Shown here in pieces: positions 31,101-40,300 of a stretch of 64,000 nucleotides of DNA (the stretch's first letter is position 1; each line of letters begins with the position of its first letter). The notes below the pieces were generated by a model. It saw only the letters and a program-made list of their open reading frames with translations. It made no database searches and was not told where the DNA came from. Both the position numbers and the translations under genes were made by a program. The stretch is from Prorocentrum cordatum (lineage: Eukaryota > Sar > Dinophyceae > Prorocentrales > Prorocentraceae). Where the stretch lies: NCBI GenBank assembly GCA_963575745.1, contig CAUYUJ010016059.1, positions 1,673,349-1,737,348 of the forward strand, given 5' to 3'.

Positions 31101-33478
31101 ACCTCATCGGCTCCACCCCCAAGGTCCGCAAATCGCTAGCCAAGAAGTTGCGGCAGTACGACATCCCAGTTACTGCGACCGCCACGGCCGTCGACCTCGG
31201 AGTTGACGCGGCAGCGGCTACTCGACGGGTACAAGCCAAAGCCAGGAAGCGACAGAGCTCAGCCGCAGCTAGGTTTCGCAAGATACACCGACTACGGAGC
31301 ACTGCACAGCAGGCTCGAATCTCAGCAGGGCTGTGGCGCACTGGCGCTCTCCCCGAAGGAGTTTTCGGTCATCAGGTGCACGGCCTCGCTCGGCACGCTC
31401 TACTACGATGGCGGCGTCAGGCCGCCATCGCGGCCACGGGAGCAGCAGCGGGCCGATGCCTCACCTCCCTCCGCGGCGCCACCTTCGACGGCATGGACCC
31501 AGGAGTTTCCCTAAGGATCGAATTCATCGAGGCTTGGCTTCAGCACTGGATACGCCACCCGAGCACGCACGCCAGGATCATCAGAGCATGGCCAAGGATC
31601 AAGACCACTTTGCTCGCCGCAGGCCCCAAGCTGTGGCGCAGGGTCAAGGGGCCCACTGGCGCGGCCATCGCGACCCTGCTGGAGGCCAGCTGGGAGCCGA
31701 CCTCAGCTACCACGTGGAGACGCACGAAGGACGGCTACATCGAGGAGTGGAACCTCCCCCCTGCCGATGACCCTGACCTCCTAGACGCCGACATCCACAC
31801 AGTATTGCAGGACCTCAGCGAGGATTTGCACGGGCTCCTCTGGACTCAGGCCGCTACGCATGACCATGGTGACACGCTGGCTGGAGGTGCGGACATGGTC
31901 ACTATCCGCATTGAACAAAGGAGGCTCCTCGCAAACGGTGATTTCAGCGACTGGGCCCTCAACAACACCGTCATCAGTGGTGGACAATGGACCAGAGACC
32001 GCCCTCACAACGCGGGCTACCAGATCGACAAGAACTGCGACCGATGCAGCGCAGGAGTTCCTGAAACCTTGTTTCACCGAATGTGGCAGTGCGAGGCGAA
32101 TGTGGGACCTGAGTTTGAGGCCAGTGACAAGTTACTACCGCGAGCCGTGGCGGGGGCCAATGCTGACCCTGCCCTGTGGCTCCGTGGCATCCCCTCTGTC
32201 GCTCTCACTACGCCCGCGTACGAGCCTTTGACTGGGAGGGGCGGGTGGGAGCTTGTTGGTGCGGCGCGGGAGGGGTTGCCGTCGTGGGAAGGAGCTCGTA
32301 ACGCTGAGGGCGAGTTGTTTCTTTTTGGCGACGGGTCTGGCGGCGCCTTTTCCGACGACGTCAGGCGACGCCGTGTTGGTTCTGGCCTCGCGGCCCTCCG
32401 ATGGGACCCTCCCTCGGCCTCCTGGACCCTCCGCGCGGGCCTCCTCGCCCCCCTCCCAGGCCCCCGCCAGACCGTCCCAAGAGGCGAATTGCATGCGTTT
32501 TGCCTGGCACTGGAGACGTGCCAGCAGGATTTCACGTGCGTTACTGACCACCTAGCCCTGCAGCGCGGCTGGCAGAATGGCAGATGTCTCAGACCTGGCA
32601 GCCTCAGAGGCAAGAATAAGAATGGGGATCTCTGGCTGAGAATTCGGCACCTCGTGCAGGATCGATCAGGCGGCTGCTCTTCGGTCTCGGTGCTCTGGAC
32701 CCCATCTCACGCCGATCCCCTCACGTTGCATGGTTTCCAAAAATTTCTGGCTCTCGGCAACCAGCATGCCGACGAGCTCGCGGGAAGCGCGGCCCACAAG
32801 TCGGCCACCCTTGCCCTCCCGCCCGCCCCCAGGACCGATGAATACGACGCTATTGCAGCCATCGTCCGACAGAGGGCACGACTGATTTTACGTTCTTTAG
32901 GCAAGAATGCAGAGCCTCGAGGACTGTGGCCAGAGAGGCAATCCACCCAGGAGGCAGCCCCTCGCTCTCAGTTGCAGACCGCGATCGCGGCTTCTCAGCA
33001 CAAATTCGAGCGGTGTGCAGACAAATGGAGATGCCCTGCCTGCCTCATCATCGTTGACGCTTGCCACGTTATTCCAGCTGCCGCCACTGAGTGTGTGCCG
33101 CCTTGCCCCCTTCCCGAGTTCGCTGCGTGTGGAGAGGTGCTGTGGTCGAGGGGTCCCCGCGTGATCAGTGGCAAGTTGATCCACCCCTCCCACACTTTGG
33201 CCACCATCCCCAAGTGGCAATTGTTCTTCTGTGTTAAGTGCGGCCATACGGCCACGCACCAGGTTAAAAGCCTACTTTTGCCGTGCCCTCTCTCCCACCA
33301 AGTGGGAGAGCGCAGGGCCCTGGGACCCACTGGCAAAGGCCTCGAGAACCTCAGCAGGATCAGGCGAGGCCTCCACCCGTCCAGATCGGGTCCCAGCAAG
33401 TCTGTGCTAGAGGCTTTGCACGTTTCGGCAGCCGAAGCCGCGATCGGTTCCTACGCGGCGGGTGCTGCCTCCGAGTAA
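28105..33478 (+). pseudogene. LINE ORF2: endonuclease-RT-RNase H, broken
   Basis: From ATG 28105 the frame runs through three 37-38-residue repeats and an APE-type endonuclease (VALVETHI, HRRSGNLVVIAAYL) to TGA at 29035. The rest of the domain (PWNMTPEQLAATEW) continues in the next frame, so a one-base indel lies near 29010-29030. That frame meets TGA at 30191-30193 but continues unbroken to 33478. RT: LLDIQKFYDNI, GIIAGSPHGTTL and FVDD at 30974-30985. RNase H: FGDGSGG (about 32325), RGELHAF, VTDHLAL and NQHADELAG. A tail with paired cysteines follows. Homology is continuous across both lesions, so this copy is recently disabled. UGA readthrough is a less likely explanation for the second. 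Confidence 0.85.
28183..28518 (+). repeat. three tandem coding repeats in LINE ORF2
   Basis: Units begin at 28183, 28297 and 28408 (114, 111 and about 111 bp), encoding variants of APPETLSSVGGDEAAQAVD plus a variable linker. They precede the endonuclease domain. Confidence 0.8.
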
Positions 33479-33607
33479 ATTGTGAGGCCAGGGGGGCCTG
33501 TCGCGGTGGGCCGTGGGATGTCGCCCCCCACGGCCCTCCGAGAAATGCTGGATGGCCCCCCTGGCATCTCTGGGTTCCGAACGGACTACGTCCGATTGCT
33601 CCACTCC

Positions 33608-33658
33608 ACTCCTCCTCCTCCTCCTCCTCCTCCGGCGTCGGCGTCGGCGTCGCCGTCG

Positions 33659-33694
<36 letters not shown>

Positions 33695-33746
33695 GCGGCG
33701 TCGTCGTCGGCGTCGGCGTCGTCGGCGGCGGCGTCGGCGTCGGCGT

Positions 33747-33778
<32 letters not shown>

Positions 33779-33800
33779 CGTCGGCGTCGGCGTCGGCGCC
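33608..33800. repeat. (CTC)n then (GTC)n/(GGC)n microsatellite
   Basis: Short CTC run, then GTC/GGC triplets. It marks the 3' boundary region of the LINE. The purely Arg- or Ser-rich frames are artefacts. Confidence 0.9.
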
Positions 33801-33872
33801 GTCCGGCGGCCCAGACGTCCGAGGATGTGATTTTGTTCGGCGCGCGGCCCTCGGGGGCAACAGTCGGGTTTA

Positions 33873-34028
33873 GTCTGGCATGCTAGCATGCTTCTATACA
33901 GGAGAGAGGTTCAAGAATAGAAAGTGCAGTTCGGGGACGATTCTTCGTGATATTTTGATGATTTTGAGTTTTGGTCTACGTTTGAGACACTTTCTCCCAA
34001 CATCCGCCTGTAGAAGGACATGCCCGGC
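33873..34028. mobile_element. MITE-like element M1
   Basis: Right end CCGCCTGTAGAAGGACATGCCCGGC. Left end GTCTGGCATG...CTTCTATACAGG, with an apparent 8-bp CTAGCATG duplication. The interior shares TTCAAGAATAG, GGGGACGAT and TTTTGATGATTTTGA with the reverse complement of M2, so M1 and M2 are in opposite orientation. No coding capacity, no clear target duplication. Confidence 0.55.
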
Positions 34029-34433
34029 CTTAGGGTAGGGGTCAGGTACGGTCGGGGAAGTTGGCTTAGCGTGCCGCTCCACCGGTTCTGGCCCACTGCG
34101 CCGCGACGCGACACACTGTCCACATCCCCATTCCCCAGGCGTCGACGTGTCGATCTTTTCCGAGCCTCTCGCCTGCGGAGCAGAGCGACACGCTATCCGC
34201 TCGCATGGCATGGCGTGTCCCCTTGGGCCGCCGCCGCGACACGCTAGAGAGCAAAAGTTGCTGGCCTTAGGCTCTGGGGGGGATTCATCGACCACCAGTC
34301 GCCCAATGATCGCCAGTAGGGGTCTGATGGCGGATTCGCAATCGGGGTCGTATCACCGCTCTGTCAACATGTATCGCCGATTCCAGGTCGATGTTCCTCC
34401 CCCCCCGGGAGCCCGTTCCCCCCCTATCGTTAA
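34029..34433. other. spacer between M1 and M2
   Basis: Unassigned sequence with CGCGACGCGACAC and CGCGACACGCTA words near 34099 and 34233. No gene or RNA recognised. Confidence 0.4.
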
Positions 34434-34583
34434 GTTGGGCGTGTCCTCCTACAGGCGGGTTTTAGAAGAAACAAGCCATAATCAAAACAAAAGTCAATCA
34501 TAAGCAAAAGAGCACGAAACATCGTCCCCACATATTTGTTGTAACTATTCTTGAAATTCCACCTGTAGAGGAACATGCCCGAC
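34434..34583. mobile_element. MITE-like element M2
   Basis: Inverted ends GTTGGGCGTGTCCTCCTACA and TGTAGAGGAACATGCCCGAC around an AT-rich 100-bp core. Left flank TTAA as in M3. The right flank does not repeat it. Confidence 0.65.
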
Positions 34584-34914
34584 GTAGCACTCTTGTTACC
34601 CCTCCCCAGAATGTCCCGACCCTTTCCCGGGAAGTAGCTTTTCGTCCAGAGACTGCTTTGATGGCTGGTCGGGGCCCGTTGACGAGTCCCAGGGGCCGCA
34701 ATCAAGGAAAGACGCCGGCTGTGAAAAAAACACATCGTCGGAGATCTGGGGAGGAGGATCATCATCGACAGACTAGTCCCCATGCCCGCAGAGTGAATCT
34801 TTCCCCGCTGGTCGACCCTGCGTACGTTACTAGGTGGGGATCGGCGCTGTTTTCGCCGAGTTCCCTGGCCCCTACTTTCACCTAGAGGCAGAAGGCTGGT
34901 GGCGCTAGGATTAA
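34584..34914. other. spacer between M2 and M3
   Basis: No gene, RNA or repeat recognised. Confidence 0.4.
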
Positions 34915-35068
34915 GTCGGGCGTGTCCCCCTACAGGGGGATTTTGGGCGAAGGAACAAAAAAAATAAACAAGATGCCCCCCAAATATTCAAAAATAGTCC
35001 AACAATCGTCACCATATTATTGTTTGACTATTTCTCAAAATTTCCCCCTGCAGAAGGACACGCCCGAC
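34915..35068. mobile_element. MITE-like element M3
   Basis: The best preserved of the family: GTCGGGCGTGTCCCCCTACA on the left and TGCAGAAGGACACGCCCGAC on the right, with pairing extending inwards through GGGGGATTTTG / CAAAATTTCCCCC. AT-rich core, 154 bp in total. Confidence 0.7.
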
Positions 35069-35398
35069 AAAACGCTGGGAAGGGCAGACCCACTGGGGAT
35101 GAGGCCGGATCTGGCGACGCCGAGATCGGCGGCGCGCCGAGGGCGGAGGCGAGAGGGGGCAGGCCCTCTTAGCAGGCGGCGGGACACCGCGGGGCTCCTC
35201 GGGAGCCCCCCCCGCCCTCCCAGAGGCCCTCCTCCCCAGACCCCCTCGAGTTAGGCAAAAATCGCGACGGGAGGTTTTTCATTATTTTTGGCCTTCGGGG
35301 GCCCTTACCGGCCCTCGGGACCGTCAAAAAAACGACTCGGGACGAAAAACCGGTCCCGAGGAATGGGTCGAGACCTCGGGGGGCCGACGTCATCGGAG
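35069..35398. other. unassigned GC-rich spacer
   Basis: Includes a direct/inverted GGGACCG...CGGTCCCG motif near 35317-35357. No gene recognised. Confidence 0.4.
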
Positions 35399-35553
35399 GG
35401 CACCAACTATACACCAACACCGATCCTGGCCAGGATCACCCTGGGCCCAGGATCGGTGTATATGCCTTCTTGCGCAAGGCAGGAGGGCGTATACACCGAT
35501 CCTGGGCCCAGGGTGATCCTGGCCAGGATCGGTGTTGGTGTATAGTTGGTGCC
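35399..35553. repeat. 155-bp near-perfect hairpin
   Basis: Arms of 68 bp at 35399-35466 and 35486-35553 differ at one position (T/C) and enclose a 19-nt loop. Each arm contains further palindromes, including the 16-bp GATCCTGGCCAGGATC and CTGGGCCCAG. A smaller palindrome, ACGTCATGA-AAAAA-TCATGACGT, follows at 35559-35581. It could be a foldback element, a recent inverted duplication or a source of a long hairpin RNA. No ORF of note. Confidence 0.9.
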
Positions 35554-35707
35554 TTCCTACGTCATGAAAAAATCATGACGTCGGGGGTCTCGGCCTGCGG
35601 CCTCGGAGAAGGCCCGGGAAGTTCCCCGGGAGGCCGGAGGTCTTCCGAGCACCTCAGGGGGCCCGTCCCCTCTGCCTCGCCCCGGGGGGCCCTCGCTGAC
35701 GAGAGGA

Positions 35708-35885
35708 TGGAGGAGGAGGAGGAGGAGGAGGAGGAGGAGGAGGAGGAGGAGGAGGCTAGAAGGAGGAGAAGGAGGCGGCTAGCAGGAGGAGGAGGAGGAG
35801 GAGGAGGAGGGAGAGGAGGAGAAGGAGGAGGAGGGAGAGGAGAAGGAGGAGGGAGGAGGAGGAGAAGGAGGAGGAGGAGGACGAG
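35708..35885. repeat. (GGA)n microsatellite
   Basis: Mainly GGA with AGAAGGAGG interruptions. Purine-rich strand is plus. Confidence 0.9.
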
Positions 35886-35959
35886 GCCGGAGGAGGATCG
35901 AAAACGAGAACGGCATCGGGCATGGCACAGGCACACGCTGCACATGCCCGTCAGGCGTC

Positions 35960-36067
35960 ATCGCGGATCTCCTGGGTCGGCGCTGGGCCCTCCCCTCTGG
36001 CGGTTCCTCCGGCGCCGCGCCGGGGAGGGGTGTCCAGCGCCGATCCGAGAAGTCCGCACGGACCTCC
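35960..36067. mobile_element. foldback element F, copy F3
   Basis: Left CGCGGATCTCCTGGGTCGGC, right CCGATCCGAGAAGTCCGCAC, with the family centre (CTCTGGCGG...GCCGGGGAGGGG). It lies about 60 bp from copy F4 in the same orientation. Confidence 0.6.
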
Positions 36068-36129
36068 GAAAGTTTGTATTTTTGCCGCTTCCTCTTCAGG
36101 GGAACAAAGAGTGGCATAAACATAAAAAC

Positions 36130-36260
36130 TCGGAGGTCCGCGCAGATTTCTCGGATCGGCGCTGGGGCCCCCTGGCGGCGCCTCCGGCGCCGCCCCTGGC
36201 GCGCTCCGCGCGCCAGGGAGGGGGGTCCAGCGCCGATGAGAAATCCGCGCGGACCTCGAG
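36130..36260. mobile_element. foldback element F, copy F4
   Basis: Arms CTCGGAGGTCCGCGCAGATT and AAATCCGCGCGGACCTCGAG, then GGATCGGCGCTGG / CCAGCGCCGAT, then an inner 10-bp hairpin CCCTGGCGCG-CTCCG-CGCGCCAGGG. The cleanest copy of the family. Confidence 0.7.
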
Positions 36261-37130
36261 TTCCTATGTTTCTGCGACTTTCGGTTCCCCTATTCTTCCT
36301 CTTCTTCTCCTTCTTTTCAGGAGATGGCATTGCGAGAACGCCCACCCATACAGGTCGATGCACGTTGAGGAAATCTGCACGAGTTCACTCGACGCTGGCA
36401 TGCGAGTGTGCCGGTGCAGTCCGCAGTCAGTTCCGCTAATCGACGTGCGTTTTGCCGGATACATGGGGTTCTCTTCTGAGCGTCGATGAATTCTTGCGCC
36501 TGGGTGCGCTCAAAATGCGGTGCCGCACGCACCCGTGAAGTTCCCCCGGCATCTTTCACTAAAGGGCGTTTTGCTAAAAAAGGAGAGGCGAATGATTTAC
36601 CCACGGATTTCGCCAAGCCGGCTCTGTCGGGGCATTCCTGGGGGATTTTGTTTGAGCGAGCGCTTTTCATCGATGTGCAGTTGAGGATGCACAGGCCCAT
36701 CCTAGCGGGTGGGACGAGGACATGGGTGGAGGAGGGGAATCAGGAGGAGGAGGAAGAGGTGGAGGACCAGTGTAACTCCAAGACGCATCAACGATGTTGC
36801 AATCAGCCCTCCCTCCAAGCTTCCACCTCATTGGGCCCCCATCAGAACAGTGATACAGTGCGCATGCATGACAAGTACGTCTGCCACTCGCTGCCGTTCG
36901 GGCCTCATGGGGCCCCTTCTGCCATTTGCACAAGAAGCATCATTATCCACACTGGCAGCGGAGCTGCTACGCGGTCATCGGCGACCGCACCACTGCGCAA
37001 CATTGTTCTCCCCAGAGAGATTGCCTCACGACCACACCACACTTGCCAGAGCAGTTGCCCTCACAAGGGGACTGTGGATTCCCTCGCCGCCTGCCTGCGC
37101 CATGGCACTGTCGTCTCTTCACTGTCGACC
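36261..37130. other. unassigned spacer
   Basis: Frames of 60-200 codons on both strands with no recognisable domain. The 3' end may include the start of the decayed Gag sequence annotated next. Confidence 0.35.
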
Positions 37131-38187
37131 GAATGTTGATCGCTGACACGATCAGAGACGAAACGTGGCTCTTACATCTTCGGCGGTACAGTGAACAATT
37201 TCCACGACTAGGAATTCCGCACAAAGATGCGCATGAACGCCACCGTGGCCTCCGTCGACAGGGGAGCCACAGCCACAGATGGCCACCGCAGCCGTCAGTA
37301 AGGTGATCGAGGGCCTCAGAGGCGACGCGTTCGCTATAGCCATGGCTATTGGTAAATACGCGCTTCCCATAGAGGCTCAGGAAGCCAATATCCTCTTCCA
37401 GGTAGGACACAAACCCTACGGGCCAATGTCTCGACATAGCGGTGAGTCGATGGTTTCGTACATTTCACGCAGAGAGCGCTGGTGTAAGCTTGTCTTTAAG
37501 CCTGGCACAGACTTTGTTCGGAGAACATGATGGTACTGACACCAGCATGTAATGTGACCAATTTCGATAAGATCAAGTATGTCTTGGTCCTCCAGCACGT
37601 TCGTATTCACGTCCGCCAAAAGAGCAAGGGAGACTCGGGCAAGAGCTCCACTTCCGCACTTTGGACGACCCGGAACCCTAGCAAGGGCAAGGGCGTGGGC
37701 AAAACCAGGTAGTCGAGGCCGCCACAGGCATGCCACGGTGCTGACGGCAACTGGCACGAGCAGGAGGAGCACTATCCCGAGGAGCTCAGTGCCTGCACGT
37801 ACTACGCGTCCGGCTACGCGCCTGAGCATGCCTTGGACGACGAGTCTTGGTGGGCAGACATTTGGGCAGATGACCAGGCCTGGGGTGGCGGGGGGCCCGC
37901 GCGCCAACTGGACATCTGCGCCGCGCGGAGACGAAGTTGACGCCGAAGCAATGGAGGAAATGGTCAAACACGGTTACTCGGAAGAAGGAGTTTCTGATAT
38001 GTTCCAGCGCTCACATAGGGGCGAGGACCTGGTGGCCAACTTTGGCGCCAATGGAAGAGGCAAGAGCAGACGCAAAAGGAAGGATCGCCGCTGGCAGCCC
38101 CCGTCGTCTAAGGGCGGCGGCAGGGGAGCGCCGACCCTGGAAGGGCGCAGGGCCCGCCTCGAGGAGATCAAGGAAAACTCGAAGTAG
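37131..38187 (+). pseudogene. decayed copia-type Gag fragment
   Basis: Pieces in different plus frames read like one Gag protein. IADTIRDETWLLHLRRYSEQ near 37140 is followed by KVIEGLRGDAFAIAMAIGKY and ESMVSYISRRERWCKL (37279-37520), then FDKIKYVLVLQHVRIHVRQK (37560-37620), an acidic/aromatic piece (DDESWWADIWADDQAW, about 37838) and EEMVKHGYSEEGVSDMFQRS with a Lys/Arg-rich end (37950-38187). The order and style match Gag regions of dinoflagellate copia elements as I remember them. Frame changes and missing domains mark it as a remnant. No LTR or pol part is attached. Confidence 0.45.
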
Positions 38188-38799
38188 AGAACCTGCAGCG
38201 AGATTGGCCACTGCTCTGGGGACCCCGGGTGCAACGGGGAACCGAGGGCGGCCATGAAAGCGCACGCTGGTGAGCGATCGCTCCAGTTACGCGAGGGCGG
38301 TGACGGCGATCAGCTCGCGCCGATGGGGTCCGCGGCGATGTCGCTCCCCGCTCGCCATCATCTCGGCGCCAGTGACACGTCGCACTCCAAAACTTGATTA
38401 TGTTCTTCCTCCTCGCCTCATGTCCCGCGACGTCGCAGAGCATGGCTGAGCGAGGCGGGGGGGGGGGGCGGCGTTGCTCGATTCTTAGGCTTACGCCACA
38501 CCGCCGACCCCTTGTTTATGCCAATCTGGGGGTAGTAGAAGCTGCGAAGGGGTGAAAAGGCGAGTGATATTTGTTTGGTGTCTGTTCGCCGCCACCGCCA
38601 GAGGGTTTCGGGCAGTTCCGCGGGGAGGTCCGAGCGGACGGCGACACCGCGAGTTTTGGAGCCACTCGGGGGCCGTTTCGGAGCCTTTGGGGTGCTTCTT
38701 GGTGGTTCCTTGGGGCGTCTGGGCGGCCTCGTGAGGGCCTCTGGGGGCCTCTTGGGGCACTCTTGTGGCCCCCTGGGGCTCCTGGGGGCAGAACACTAG
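38188..38799. other. unassigned spacer leading into the satellite
   Basis: Includes a G-run near 38458-38468. From about 38640 the words of the CTTGGGCC satellite begin to appear in diluted form. No gene. Confidence 0.4.
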
Positions 38800-39310
38800 A
38801 GTTTCAACATGTTTGGTCGCCCTCTTGGGCCCCTATTGGTGCCGTCTTGGAGCCTTCTTGGGCCGTCTTGGGGACCTCTTGGGCCGTGTTGGGGCCGTCG
38901 TGGGCCGTCTGGAGGCCGTCTTGGGGGCCTCTTGGGCCATCTTGGGGCTGTCTATGGGGCCTCTTTGGCCGTCTTGGAGCGTCGGGAAGCCGAAAAGGCG
39001 GAAAAGCAAAAAACATCGAGAAACACCATGGAAAATCAACAATTGTAGACTCTTGGGGCCCTCTTGGGAGGGTTGTTTGGGACCTCGGGGGCCGTCTTGG
39101 AGTCCTCTTGGCTCGTCTTGGGGCCATCTTGGGCGTCTTGGAGCGGTCGTTTGGCGTCTCGCGGCCTTCGTGGGCCGTCTTGGAGGTCTTTTGGGGGCTT
39201 TTTGGCCCGTCTTGAGGCCCTCTTGGGCCCGGAAAAGCCTCGTGAACCGTTCGTCCCGGCCGTGCTGCGCTCGTCCCGGCCGTACTGCGCTCGTCCCGTA
39301 CCCCCCCCCT

Positions 39311-40300
39311 TCCAAATCGACCGGACCGGGCTCCCGGGGGAGGGGTCTGGGGAGGGGGAAGCATCTCACACGCCGATGATCCCCAAGGGGTCGGCGGATT
39401 TTTGACCAATGATTGTTGCTCCTTCTGGATTATTTTTGATGTTTTTTTCGGTCGACTAATGTTAGTTCTCCTTCCAAATCCGCCTGCAGGACCGTAGGAG
39501 GAGATTCCCGACCTGGCCCTAGATGCATGCAAGTTGTTTGCTTGACAGCTGTGTCTCGAGCTCGGATTTCCTTCTTTCCAGGTGGTCCTGTGTGGTGGCC
39601 CTGGCCTCTGGCCATCCAGGCCTCCCCTTGCCCCCCTCTCCCCAAAAGGCCTCGGATTGTTCTGTCGTCGTCGTCGCCATATGTTCCTTCTCCTCTTTGT
39701 CCTCCTCCTTCTTATCTTTCTCTTCCTCCTCATCCTCCCCTGGCCCGAGCGGCCCCACTGCGTTGAGACAGCTCGAGGCTCGGATCCTGCAGGTGGGGCG
39801 CCTGACCCTGGCGTTGCCGCGGGGCCTCGTTCCACGTGCGCGAGTGGCCCGTTGCGGGAGTGGCCTGCGCTGCGAGCCAGCGGGGGCCCAGATCCTCTTC
39901 CTCCTCCTCCTCCTCCTCCTCCTCCTCCTCCTCCTCCTCCTCCTCGTCCTCCTCCTCCTCCTCCTCCTCCTCCTCCTCCTCCCCCCTCACGTCGTGAATG
40001 GGTCGCGGCAGAAGGGTTTTTCTAGTTTTGTCTCTGGTGGCCTATGGGGGCCCTCGCCAGGCCCCGGGACTGTCAGAAGACGACCCAAAATGGAGAACCA
40101 GCAGGTCATGGGGAAGGGGTGGAGAGACCTCCAGGGGTGTGTTGCCAAAAGATCAAGGCGTCGGGGTGTGTGGGAGTTCCCCCAGCACTGGCCTGCGCGA
40201 TTGGATTGTGCCTACCCGTGGGCAGGAAGTACGTCAGGATCCACTGCATCGCAGGCTGGGCCCCTGGGCCGCGACTCCGTGGACACGGAGCGTTTTGTCG
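39311..40300. other. interruption in the satellite
   Basis: Non-satellite sequence with an AT-rich segment at about 39405-39514 ending CCGCCTGCAGGACC...GATTCCCGAC, which resembles the right end of the M-type MITE family weakly, then a (CTC)n tract at 39898-39985. No gene recognised. Confidence 0.45.

Larger units (their letters stand above)
26620..33607 (+). mobile_element. LINE-like non-LTR retrotransposon with spliced-leader relic
   Basis: About 7 kb, starting at a relic of the dinoflagellate spliced leader and ending near the downstream CTC tract. ORF1 (26781-28013) encodes a zinc-finger RNA-binding type protein. ORF2 (from 28105) encodes an APE-type endonuclease, reverse transcriptase and RNase H followed by a Cys/His-rich tail. 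No LTRs and no poly-A tail are visible. ORF2 is disrupted by one frameshift near 29020 and a TGA at 30191. Overall order resembles APE-bearing LINEs with RNase H, but the clade cannot be fixed by eye. Confidence 0.85.

Noticed and set aside
34430-34433. TTAA target duplication (piggyBac type) for the M-type MITEs
   Set aside because: TTAA is on the left of M2 and M3, but the right flanks are GTAG and AAAA, so it is not duplicated.
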